Positions 1 to 6,039 of a stretch of 6,039 nt of DNA are shown here, piece by piece. A program made the translations under genes and the position numbers. How positions within the stretch are numbered: position 1 is the stretch's first letter; each line of letters opens with the position of its first letter. Source of the stretch: an uncultured Clostridia bacterium (GTDB lineage Bacteria; Bacillota; Clostridia; Oscillospirales; Oscillospiraceae). Below the pieces are notes generated by a model, which saw nothing but the letters and a program-made list of their open reading frames with translations, did not search any database and was not told the origin of the DNA. The stretch lies in the NCBI GenBank assembly GCA_945927915.1, contig CAMEMX010000095.1:1-6039 (forward strand), read 5' to 3'.

Positions 1-234
1 TTCGTCAGAGAAGAGCTTGCCGCAGACGGAGCAGGTCCAGTAAGCGGTGTTGCCGTCTTCAGTACAGGTGGCGTCTTTGGCCTCCGTCTTTTCAAGGCTG
101 TGGCCCGCTGCGGGGATCACATTACCCGCGGCAAGCAACGCACCGCAGGAGATGCAGTAGGTGTCGCCTGTGTAGCCGTCCTCGGTACAGGTTGCATTGC
201 GCGCGTTTCGCACTTCGGTCGTCGGATGCTCACA
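1..234 (-). repeat. Tandem Cys/His CxxC repeats at the visible C-terminus of the protease (residues 1831-1908, continuing)
   Basis: Two units are visible. Unit one has C1831-x-H1833, then ATCTEDGYTGDTYC (C1846, C1857) and C1860 followed by Gly. Unit two has H1875 (AAGH), then ATCTEDGNTAYWTC (C1887, C1898) and C1901 followed by GKLFSDE. The C-to-CxxC spacing is 11 in both. Similar ATCT.xG..xYxCxxCG repeats are frequent near the C-termini of secreted proteins from gut Clostridia. Zinc binding is plausible from the ligand pattern but not shown. The array continues past the window edge. Confidence 0.8.
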
Positions 235-3200
235 GAGCGCTGAGGGATTCGTGAGTTTGACGTTGTCGATGCCGGCCTTTTCGCCCTCGTAGCCGTTGAG
301 CTTCGAATAACGGAAGGCGAAGCTTATGCCGTCCTTGCAGTAGAATGCGGGGATCTCAACCGCGGCATGACCGGACTGATACAGGCCGGTGTCGTTCTTC
401 GTCAGTGTGCTTGCGTCCCAGAGCTTCGTCCAGGTTTCGCCGCTGTCGGTGGAGACCTCCAGCGTCAGCGAGATTGTGCCGTTAAACAGGTCGTAGCGGC
501 CGAAGGCGTAGTCAAATTCCAGAATCGGCGAAATGCCGGTCAGGTCGACCTTCGGTGAGATCAGCAGCTCGTTCTGCCTCGGGGCGTTTGACCAGTCCTC
601 ATATTCATTGACGACCAGAGCGACCTTTGTGCTGCTGACATTGCTGAAGCTGCCCTGCGACCAGGTGTTGTGTCCGCTGCCGAGCGACTTCACGCTCCAG
701 CCACGCGACGGGAAGCTGCTGTCCTCAAAGTCGTTCTCAAAGAGCACGCCGGGTTCGGAGGACGAGACCTTAAAGGAGGCATCGATCGTGTGCGTTCCCG
801 TCACCTTAGTAAAGGTATAGGAGCTGACCGTGCCGACACTGAAGCCGTCGACCAGCACATCCGCGATGGCAAAACCGGTGATCGGCGTAATGGTGAAGGT
901 TTGATCCTCACCCTCTGTAACATAGATCCTGCCGCTCGGAGTGATGATACCACCCTCGCCCGCCGTCGCGGTGATCTTTGCCTTACCCTCGACGTCGGTG
1001 CTCACACCCGTCGCCTCGAGCTTGATGTTGTCGATAGCGGCAATGCCACTGTTATCGCCTGCAGGCCTGGTGTAGTGCCATGCGAAGATGACATTGCTGA
1101 CGCAGAGCTCCGCAGGAAGGGTCACAAAGGCGCGGCCGGAGACGACGTAGTCCTTATAAGATTCCAGCGACTTCTTCGCGTCCCAGAGCACCGACCAGGT
1201 CTTGCCGCCATCAGCGGAGGCCTCCAGCGTAAAGGTATACTCTTCGTCCCGGATCGGATAGTACACATAGGCGTAGTCGAATTCCAGATTCGTATCCTGC
1301 GCGCCTGTGAGGTCAACGCTCGGAGAGACGAGACGTTCGTCCTGCGCCGCTTCACCGGCGGAGATGTAGGCACTCAGCGTTTTGTTCAGATAGTAATAGC
1401 TGCGATGCTGCCATGTCTCGCTGCCGCCGACGATGCTCCAGCCTGCGGGCGGGAATGCGGAATCCTCGAAATCCTGCTCGAAGAGGATCTCGGGCGTCTC
1501 GGGGATCTTCTCAAACTTGGCCAGCAGATAGTAGTTCTGGTCAACGTTTTCAAGCGTATAGCTGTCGGCCGTGGTGACCTTGCGGCCGTTGAGGCGGACG
1601 GCGACAAGCTGATAGCCCGCGTCTGCCCGGAAGCTGAAGGTCTTGCTCTCGCCTGCGGCAAGGCTGATCGTGCCGCTCGGCGTAATGCTGCCGCCCTCAG
1701 TGGCCTCCGCCTTGACACAATAGCCGGTTTGCGCGGTGGCGGGACGGAAGCTCACCTCGATGGTGTGATCGACGCCGACTGCCTCGAAAGTGTAGTAGCT
1801 GATCGGGCCGAGATCGGCTCCGTCAACGACCATGCTTGCGACCTCATAGCCCTCGTCGGGGAGTGCGGTAAAGGTCTTGGAGGTACCTTTGCGAACCAGC
1901 GTTCTGCCTGCGGGAGAGACCGTACCGTTTTCGCCCGCGGTGGCGGTCACGGCAATATAATCCTCCGCGCGGTCTTTATAGATGCGCATATTGTCAAAGG
2001 CAAACTGTGCGCCGCCGGTGTCGCCGGTGTAAACAAAGGCGAAGCGGACGCTGTCGCAGCCCTGATAGGCATCGGGGATCACGACCCTTGCCTGCGTACG
2101 GGTCCAGTCGGTGTAGAGGCCGGAGTTGCGCAGGTTCCAGATGGATTCCCACGTTGCACCGTTGTCCTTGGAGGCATAGACGTCGACGTTGAAGTGCGGA
2201 TACTGCACGCAGAAGGTGTAGCTGGTCTCAAAATCGAAGACCATGTGCGTGGGGGTGGACTGGCCGGAGAGGTCATACGCCGGGGTATAGAGCCACTCGT
2301 TCTGGTTGTAGACCTCGTCCGGGTCGATGGCGGCCATGTTGTATTCGTCGCGATACCAGGTTTTCAGAGAGCCGGACTTCGACTCCTTGCTCCAACCGGC
2401 AGGCAGCCACGCGCTGTTGAAATCCTCGGAATAAAGCACCATGTCGTCGGTCACCTCGACCTCGGCATAGTCGTCGGTGTTGCCCTTGGCGCGCAGGTAG
2501 TAGGTCTTGCTGTTGCCGGCATAGTCATGCACGACCAAACCGATGGTCTCACCGTAGCCGGTAACGTCGATGTCCTCAAGGACGGTAGTCTTCCCTGCTT
2601 CGGTCTCACCGATACCGGTGACGGAGAATTCCTTGTCGTACTTGGCGTCGGTCAGGACGACGGCGGCGACATATTCATTGTCGCGCACCGTGATCGTGGC
2701 ATAGAAGCGGCCCTCCGCCTCGCGGACGGACATATCCAGCACCTCAGGCGCGTCGGTGTCGATCGTGATTGGGAACGACCAGCTTGAACGGACGTTATTC
2801 GAGGCATGTTTGTCATAGACCGGTTCAGCGGTGATCGTGACGGTCGCCTTCGTGCCGCTCGGCAGAGAGGAGCCGAGTTTATCCGTGCCGTACCACGGGT
2901 CGATCGTGTCGCCGTAGTCGCTGATGGCGCCTGCGGGCACGATGGAGTAGTAGTTGCTGTCGTAGATGGACTTGATCTCGTAGTCGATGCTTTTCTCGTA
3001 ATAGACCGTGCCGTCTTCGCCGGTAATGGTGTAAGAGAAGGTCTTCGCGCTGCGCAGCAGGCCGGTATAGACCCACGTCAGGCTGTCAAGAAAATCGTCA
3101 CCGTTCGGGGAGATGGCATTGCGGTCGGCGAGATAGGCAATGGCGTGGTCGTAGTTGTTGTCGCCGAGATAGGAAACGTAAGTGTTTTCCATCGAGCCGA

Positions 3201-5724
3201 GAAGGGCCTCGTTGTTATAGACCTGCGCGGAGGTCTCCTCGCTCTCGATTGCGTCCCACCAGTAGGCGCTGTCGATCATCGGCGCTTTTGTCCAGTCGCC
3301 GTAGAACGCGAGGAAGGGTGCGTTGAGATCGGTGCCGTCTTCGTTCACGGTGCCGTCGGCATTGGCCGCATCGAGCACGGCCCAGCCCTCGACATATGCG
3401 CCGTTTTCAAACGCGGCAAGGCTTGTTTTGGGATCGGTCAGTGTGACGGTGATCGTCACGGGAACGGTGCTGTTTGCGGGAACGACCACAAGATCATTCT
3501 CGAAATTCGTCGTATAAGTATGGGCGAGCGGGACATCCGTCTCCTTCATCAGAATGGAACCGTTTTTCTCCTCGGTGCCGTCAGTCAGGACAATCGGCGC
3601 GGCGCGGTAGTAGCGCGGCTCATCCGTGAGATTATGAACCTTAAACGAGAGCGTGTAAACGCCGGTGCAGGCGACGTCATCGCCCAGTTCCATCTTCGGG
3701 CGCTCCATGCCGTCGACGGTGATGTAGGCCTCGGCGGACGCTGCGGCGTTGATGTTCATCAGGCCGGCGCCCTGCTTACGCGGGGAGACGGGCGTGTCGC
3801 CGTCGTAGATGATCGCTGCGGTGGACATGAGCAGCGTATCGACGAGATCCTTCGCCTCGCCTGCATTGGTTGCAAGCCCCTTGGCCTTGAGGGCCTGCAG
3901 GACGATCGCCATGCCGCCCGCGACATGGGGAGATGCCATCGAGGTGCCGGACATCAGCTCATAGCCATTGCCGGGAACGGCGGAATAGATGTTTCCGCCG
4001 GGCGCGGTGATCTCGGGCTTGAGCGTCAGCTCACTCGTCGCGCCCCAGCAGGAGAAGTCGCACATACCGGCGACGGGAGACGAGACAAGGGCGTCCTTCT
4101 TGGCGATGGTGAGGTGCTTGTCGGTCTGCTTGCCGAGATAGGCACCGTCTGCCTGCGAGATGAAGGCAATGGGGATCGTCCAGGATTCGATGGACATATA
4201 GACCATGCCGGGACGGTCGTTATAGACGATCAGGCCGACTGCGCCGGCCGCGTAGGCGTTGTTACACTTCGTCTCATAGTAAAGCCCACCGCCGCGCGAG
4301 ACGACCGCGATCTTGCCGGTGAGGTCAAGTCCTTCGAAATCCGCTTCGGTGCCGTAGCCGTCGATAAAGACATACTCCAGTGAGCCTAGGCCGGCGATGG
4401 TGCGGAAGGCGTATTCAGTCGTGATCTCCTGCGTTGTGCCGTCGTAGCCGTCATAATAGGCAATGTTTCTGTCGCCGACGGTGATATAGGGCGAAACCAT
4501 GCCGGCGTTTTCGACAGCCGCAACGGACAGGGATTCGTCATAGGTGGACGGCTCGCCCGCATTGCCGTAGTCGGGGTTGGAGGCGAGCGCCTTGCCGCCA
4601 TAGTTGTTGTTATATGCTGCGGAATAGTCGTTGCCGACGGCAACGGACATGCAGATGCCGCTTTCGCCCGTGCGGTTGAAGACGTTGATGAGGTTCATAA
4701 CCCATTCGTCCTGCGTGTCGTAATCAATAAAGCCGCAGGCGGAGCCAAGAGACATATTTACCGCGTCGACGCCGAGAACCATGCAGTCTTCCAATGCGGA
4801 GAGAATGTCGTTATAGGCTGCGCCACCGGATTTCTTGAAGACCTTCATATCGAGGATCTGCGCCTCGGGCGCGACGCCGGAGAAGTTTTCTTTCACACCG
4901 GCGTTACCGGCTGCCGTCGCGGCGACGTGTGTGCCGTGTTCTCCGCCCTCGGTAGGATTGCCGTCGGCATCATGGTCGCCGTAGTCGAACTGGAACGGAA
5001 TCTTTGCGCTGTAGTAGAGGGTCGAAGCGCCGATGGACGGAACGTCCGACTCGCAATGCATGGCGTTATTATCCAGAGCGGCCTGAATGTCCGCCTGCGT
5101 CAGGCGCGGGGACTTCGGCGCAGAGGCAAAGATCTCATGGTCAAGGTCGATGCCGGTATCCAGAATAGCGATCACCATGCCCTCGCCGTTGTAGCCGGTG
5201 GTGTTTGCGATACCGCCGCCGACCATGCCGTTGCTGGTCGACATATTCGGCTCAAGCTCAAAGTACGGCGCGATAAAGGCCGACTTGACGCTTTCGAGCT
5301 CGCAGATTTCGCGGAATTGCGCATAGGTGACGGTCGTGGAGAAGCCGTTTGTCAGCTTGCAGTAGGAGCTCTCGATCTCGACGGGCGCGCCGTCCAGTAC
5401 ATTCTCGGAGATCTCCTGCTGTACGACGGCCTGCTCAATGCGCATTGTGTTCTGCGCCCACTTTGTGGGAAGCCCGCTTGCGGGAATTGCGGCTTCGTCG
5501 AGAATGACGATGATTGTTACTTCAGACTGCGGATCGATCTCGTTTTTTGCCGTCTCAAAGGTTTTTGCATCGGATTTGACTGCGCCGATCAGCGCAGTGG
5601 CTGCGTCTGAGTTAATGCCGTTGGGAACTGGGGCTGTTTCCTCCGCCTCGCGCGCGAAAACGCCCGCGGGGAGCAGCGCCAGAAGCATCACGATAACCAA
5701 CAGCCAGGAAAGAGCTTTCTTCAT
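1..5724 (-). CDS. Secreted multidomain S8 (subtilisin-like, lactocepin/C5a-peptidase type) serine endopeptidase, 3' end beyond window
   Basis: This is a predicted extracellular serine endopeptidase, read without a stop for 1908 codons to the window edge. The ATG at 5724 follows an AGGAG with 6-nt spacing and starts a signal peptide: MKK, a hydrophobic core at residues 8-18, and likely cleavage after VFA at residue 24. Residues about 67-160 resemble an inhibitor-I9 propeptide. The S8 domain spans about 166-670, with Asp189 (DTG), His263 (HGTHVA), probable oxyanion Asn365 (VGND) and Ser595 (GTSMASPHVAG). A PA-type insert lies at about 448-545 (GKIAVVSRGG; AGAVGLIVYND). RKQGAGLMNI at 649-658 closes the domain as in lactocepins. 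A C5a-peptidase-type Fn3 domain follows (about 676-785), then the conserved PFLAFYGDWTKAPMID block (803-818) and an Ig-like region (about 990-1088). The C-terminal stalk is J-R-R-J-R-J plus CxxC repeats. All three catalytic residues are present, so activity is expected. Substrate and anchoring mode are unknown because the C-terminus is outside the window. Confidence 0.95.
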   Translation of the reverse strand, partial: MKKALSWLLVIVMLLALLPAGVFAREAEETAPVPNGINSDAATALIGAVKSDAKTFETAKNEIDPQSEVTIIVILDEAAIPASGLPTKWAQNTMRIEQAVVQQEISENVLDGAPVEIESSYCKLTNGFSTTVTYAQFREICELESVKSAFIAPYFELEPNMSTSNGMVGGGIANTTGYNGEGMVIAILDTGIDLDHEIFASAPKSPRLTQADIQAALDNNAMHCESDVPSIGASTLYYSAKIPFQFDYGDHDADGNPTEGGEHGTHVAATAAGNAGVKENFSGVAPEAQILDMKVFKKSGGAAYNDILSALEDCMVLGVDAVNMSLGSACGFIDYDTQDEWVMNLINVFNRTGESGICMSVAVGNDYSAAYNNNYGGKALASNPDYGNAGEPSTYDESLSVAAVENAGMVSPYITVGDRNIAYYDGYDGTTQEITTEYAFRTIAGLGSLEYVFIDGYGTEADFEGLDLTGKIAVVSRGGGLYYETKCNNAYAAGAVGLIVYNDRPGMVYMSIESWTIPIAFISQADGAYLGKQTDKHLTIAKKDALVSSPVAGMCDFSCWGATSELTLKPEITAPGGNIYSAVPGNGYELMSGTSMASPHVAGGMAIVLQALKAKGLATNAGEAKDLVDTLLMSTAAIIYDGDTPVSPRKQGAGLMNINAAASAEAYITVDGMERPKMELGDDVACTGVYTLSFKVHNLTDEPRYYRAAPIVLTDGTEEKNGSILMKETDVPLAHTYTTNFENDLVVVPANSTVPVTITVTLTDPKTSLAAFENGAYVEGWAVLDAANADGTVNEDGTDLNAPFLAFYGDWTKAPMIDSAYWWDAIESEETSAQVYNNEALLGSMENTYVSYLGDNNYDHAIAYLADRNAISPNGDDFLDSLTWVYTGLLRSAKTFSYTITGEDGTVYYEKSIDYEIKSIYDSNYYSIVPAGAISDYGDTIDPWYGTDKLGSSLPSGTKATVTITAEPVYDKHASNNVRSSWSFPITIDTDAPEVLDMSVREAEGRFYATITVRDNEYVAAVVLTDAKYDKEFSVTGIGETEAGKTTVLEDIDVTGYGETIGLVVHDYAGNSKTYYLRAKGNTDDYAEVEVTDDMVLYSEDFNSAWLPAGWSKESKSGSLKTWYRDEYNMAAIDPDEVYNQNEWLYTPAYDLSGQSTPTHMVFDFETSYTFCVQYPHFNVDVYASKDNGATWESIWNLRNSGLYTDWTRTQARVVIPDAYQGCDSVRFAFVYTGDTGGAQFAFDNMRIYKDRAEDYIAVTATAGENGTVSPAGRTLVRKGTSKTFTALPDEGYEVASMVVDGADLGPISYYTFEAVGVDHTIEVSFRPATAQTGYCVKAEATEGGSITPSGTISLAAGESKTFSFRADAGYQLVAVRLNGRKVTTADSYTLENVDQNYYLLAKFEKIPETPEILFEQDFEDSAFPPAGWSIVGGSETWQHRSYYYLNKTLSAYISAGEAAQDERLVSPSVDLTGAQDTNLEFDYAYVYYPIRDEEYTFTLEASADGGKTWSVLWDAKKSLESYKDYVVSGRAFVTLPAELCVSNVIFAWHYTRPAGDNSGIAAIDNIKLEATGVSTDVEGKAKITATAGEGGIITPSGRIYVTEGEDQTFTITPITGFAIADVLVDGFSVGTVSSYTFTKVTGTHTIDASFKVSSSEPGVLFENDFEDSSFPSRGWSVKSLGSGHNTWSQGSFSNVSSTKVALVVNEYEDWSNAPRQNELLISPKVDLTGISPILEFDYAFGRYDLFNGTISLTLEVSTDSGETWTKLWDASTLTKNDTGLYQSGHAAVEIPAFYCKDGISFAFRYSKLNGYEGEKAGIDNVKLTNPSALCEHPTTEVRNARNATCTEDGYTGDTYCISCGALLAAGNVIPAAGHSLEKTEAKDATCTEDGNTAYWTCSVCGKLFSDE
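250..744 (-). repeat. Protein module J3: choice-of-anchor-J-like domain (residues about 1661-1825)
   Basis: This is the third adhesin-like module. It opens with LFENDFEDSSFPSRGWSV, has LLISPKVDLTG (ending at 1730), LEFDYAFGRY and SGETWTKLWDA (1761-1771), and closes with AGIDNVKLT. It carries an apparent extension after the opening GW motif compared with J2, rich in Ser and Asn. It precedes the Cys-rich repeats. Confidence 0.75.
772..978 (-). repeat. Protein module R3: bacterial surface repeat (residues about 1583-1651)
   Basis: This is the third spacer repeat, between J2 and J3. It has KITATAGEGGIITPSG, a QTFTITPITGFAIADVLVDG strand and SSYTFTKVTGTHTIDASF. All hallmark positions of the family are present, including the Gly-rich turn, the VDG turn and the terminal HTI..SF. 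Confidence 0.75.
1018..1485 (-). repeat. Protein module J2: choice-of-anchor-J-like domain (residues about 1414-1569)
   Basis: This is the second adhesin-like module. It opens with LFEQDFEDSAFPPAGWS, has LVSPSVDLTG (1465-1474), NLEFDYAYVYY and GGKTWSVLWDA, and closes with IAAIDNIKLE. It shares far more residues with J3 than with J1, for example LFExDFEDSxFP, SPxVDLTG, LEFDYA and TWxxLWDA, which points to a later duplication. Confidence 0.75.
1510..1722 (-). repeat. Protein module R2: bacterial surface repeat (residues about 1335-1405)
   Basis: This is the second copy of the spacer repeat and directly follows R1 without a J module between them. It has EATEGGSITPSG, a SKTFSFRADAGYQLVAVRLN strand and YTLENVDQNYYLLAKF. 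The terminal DHTI of the family is replaced by QNYYLLAKF. Its SITPSG turn is closer to R3 (IITPSG) than to R1 (TVSPAG). Confidence 0.7.
1747..1959 (-). repeat. Protein module R1: bacterial surface repeat (Flg_new_2-like; residues about 1256-1326)
   Basis: About 70 residues carry the pattern VTATAGENGTVSPAG, then a KTFTALPDEGYEVASMVVDG strand and YTFEAVGVDHTIEVSF. This matches the common extracellular bacterial repeat with GxGTVSPSG at the start, 'P..GY.V..V.VDG' in the middle and 'YTF..V..DHTI...F' at the end. It probably serves as a rigid spacer between adhesin-like modules. Confidence 0.75.
1981..2436 (-). repeat. Protein module J1: choice-of-anchor-J / cleaved-adhesin-like domain (residues about 1097-1248)
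   Basis: This is the first of three related beta-rich modules in the protease stalk. It opens with LYSEDFNSAWLPAGWS, continues with the W(L)YTPAYDLSG strand (core TPAYDLSG at 1147-1154) and GATWESIW (1189-1196), and closes with FAFDNMRI. Opening EDF..GW, central SP..DLTG-like, SxDxGxTW-like and closing DN(I/V)(K/R) motifs are typical of choice-of-anchor-J and gingipain-type cleaved adhesin domains. Such domains are usually carbohydrate- or protein-binding accessory modules on secreted enzymes. It is the most divergent of the three copies. The ligand is unknown. Confidence 0.75.
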
Positions 5725-5730
5725 TTGATT

Positions 5731-5735
5731 CTCCT
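5731..5735 (-). promoter_or_regulatory. Ribosome binding site of the protease gene
   Basis: On the minus strand AGGAG (within ACAGGAGA) lies 6 nt upstream of the ATG at 5724-5722. This near-consensus Shine-Dalgarno sequence decides the start codon. The encoded protein then begins directly with a classic signal peptide, which agrees with this choice. Confidence 0.85.
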
Positions 5736-5771
5736 GTTCTTTAATCATAGGGATTTGTCAAAAGACGTTGC

Positions 5772-5805
5772 CTGCCTTCTCAATGCCGAAGCATTGAGAA
5801 GGCAG
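5772..5805 (-). terminator. Perfect 15-bp hairpin with UUCG loop between the two genes, probable terminator of the SLH gene
   Basis: The arms at 5772-5786 and 5791-5805 are perfectly complementary (15 bp), with a 4-base loop at 5787-5790. In minus-strand RNA the loop reads C(UUCG)G, an exceptionally stable tetraloop often found in bacterial terminators. It begins 11 nt after the SLH stop codon. The following sequence (GCAACGTCTTTTGAC) has no immediate U-run, only a short TCTTTT about 6 nt later. It may therefore be an imperfect intrinsic terminator, or instead a 3'-end stabiliser or processing hairpin that lets some transcripts continue into the protease gene. Confidence 0.7.
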
Positions 5806-5816
5806 AATAGAATGGT

Positions 5817-6039
5817 TTATTTTTCCAAAAAACGCATTAGAACGGTGGCGATCTGCGCGCGGGTGGCGGTATCGTTCGGCAGGAGCTTGCCGTCGCTGCC
5901 GTTGATGAGCCCCTCGGCGACCGCCCAGTTGAGCGCTTCTACCGCGTACGGGCTGACTCTGCCGGCATCCGGGAACGCACTGAACTTGTTCTCCTTGACC
6001 GGCTCGGACTTCGTGTAGCGGTAGAGGATCGCGGCGATC
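5817..6039 (-). CDS. C-terminal end of an SLH-domain surface protein, 5' end beyond window
   Basis: Only the last 73 codons are visible, ending in TAA at 5819-5817. The translation opens with IAAILYRY, which matches the end of one SLH repeat. A complete last SLH repeat follows: FPDAGRVSPYAVEALNWA, then GLINGSDGKLLPNDTATRAQ, then IATVLMRF, and the protein stops three residues later. SLH domains usually bind pyruvylated secondary cell-wall polymer and hold exported proteins on the envelope of Gram-positive bacteria. A position at the extreme C-terminus is common for such anchors. The catalytic or binding part of this protein lies upstream of the window, so its function cannot be stated. It is transcribed in the same direction as the protease and ends 92 bases before the protease start codon. 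Confidence 0.93.
   Translation of the reverse strand, partial: IAAILYRYTKSEPVKENKFSAFPDAGRVSPYAVEALNWAVAEGLINGSDGKLLPNDTATRAQIATVLMRFLEK

Noticed and set aside
247..2442. Possible DNA-level tandem repeat or recombination hot spot in the stalk
   Set aside because: The module copies are recognisable at protein level only. I saw no long near-identical DNA stretches, so recent recombination is not supported.
670..2787. 705-codon plus-strand open frame
   Set aside because: It is in exact antisense register to the protease gene, has no recognisable domain or convincing ribosome binding site, and its low-complexity Arg/Gly/Val/Asp composition is that of a shadow frame.
2806..4383. 525-codon plus-strand open frame
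   Set aside because: It is antisense to the PA, Fn3 and late catalytic parts of the protease, including the catalytic Ser motif, and ends where the protease uses a TCA codon. It has no family resemblance.
4927..5610. 227-codon plus-strand open frame
   Set aside because: It is antisense to the propeptide and the Asp/His catalytic motifs of the protease, which are unmistakable on the minus strand.
5744..5761. TTGACA (5761-5756) and TATGAT (5749-5744) on the minus strand as a promoter for the protease
   Set aside because: The two hexamers are only 6 nt apart instead of about 17. No -10 box lies at the right distance from TTGACA and no -35 box at the right distance from TATGAT.
5725..6018. 97-codon plus-strand open frame starting in the intergenic gap
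   Set aside because: It runs through the hairpin and then antisense to the SLH repeat; the minus-strand SLH translation explains this region fully.

Overview
The window reads almost entirely on the minus strand. It holds two protein genes, both cut by the window edges, separated by a 92-base gap. The sequence is GC-rich. Its content is a subtilase with choice-of-anchor-J-type modules, bacterial surface repeats and CxxC repeats, next to a protein ending in S-layer homology (SLH) domains. This is typical of secreted surface proteins from a gut or anaerobic Clostridia-type Firmicute (Oscillospiraceae-like). The taxonomic placement is an inference from protein style, not from a marker gene.

Layout from right to left, in the direction of transcription. 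(1) 6039-5817: the last 73 codons of a gene whose product ends in SLH repeats. (2) 5816-5725: an intergenic gap with a perfect 15-bp inverted repeat capped by a UUCG loop (minus-strand RNA), then a good ribosome binding site. (3) 5724-1 and beyond: one uninterrupted reading frame of at least 1908 codons. It encodes a secreted, multidomain S8 serine endopeptidase of the lactocepin / C5a-peptidase type. The order is signal peptide, I9-type propeptide, catalytic domain with intact Asp/His/Ser and a PA insert, Fn3-like domain, Ig-like region, then a mosaic stalk in the order J-R-R-J-R-J (J = choice-of-anchor-J / cleaved-adhesin-like, R = bacterial surface repeat), then Cys/His-rich CxxC repeats running off the window.

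Together the two genes look like part of a cell-surface locus: an SLH-anchored protein and a large exported protease, probably used for degrading extracellular protein or peptide. The protease's C-terminus, and so its anchoring mode, lies outside the window. The long plus-strand open frames are shadows of the protease gene. No RNA gene, CRISPR array, insertion sequence or clear mobile element was seen. Nothing here amounts to a clearly new system; the most unusual part is the modular C-terminal stalk of the protease.
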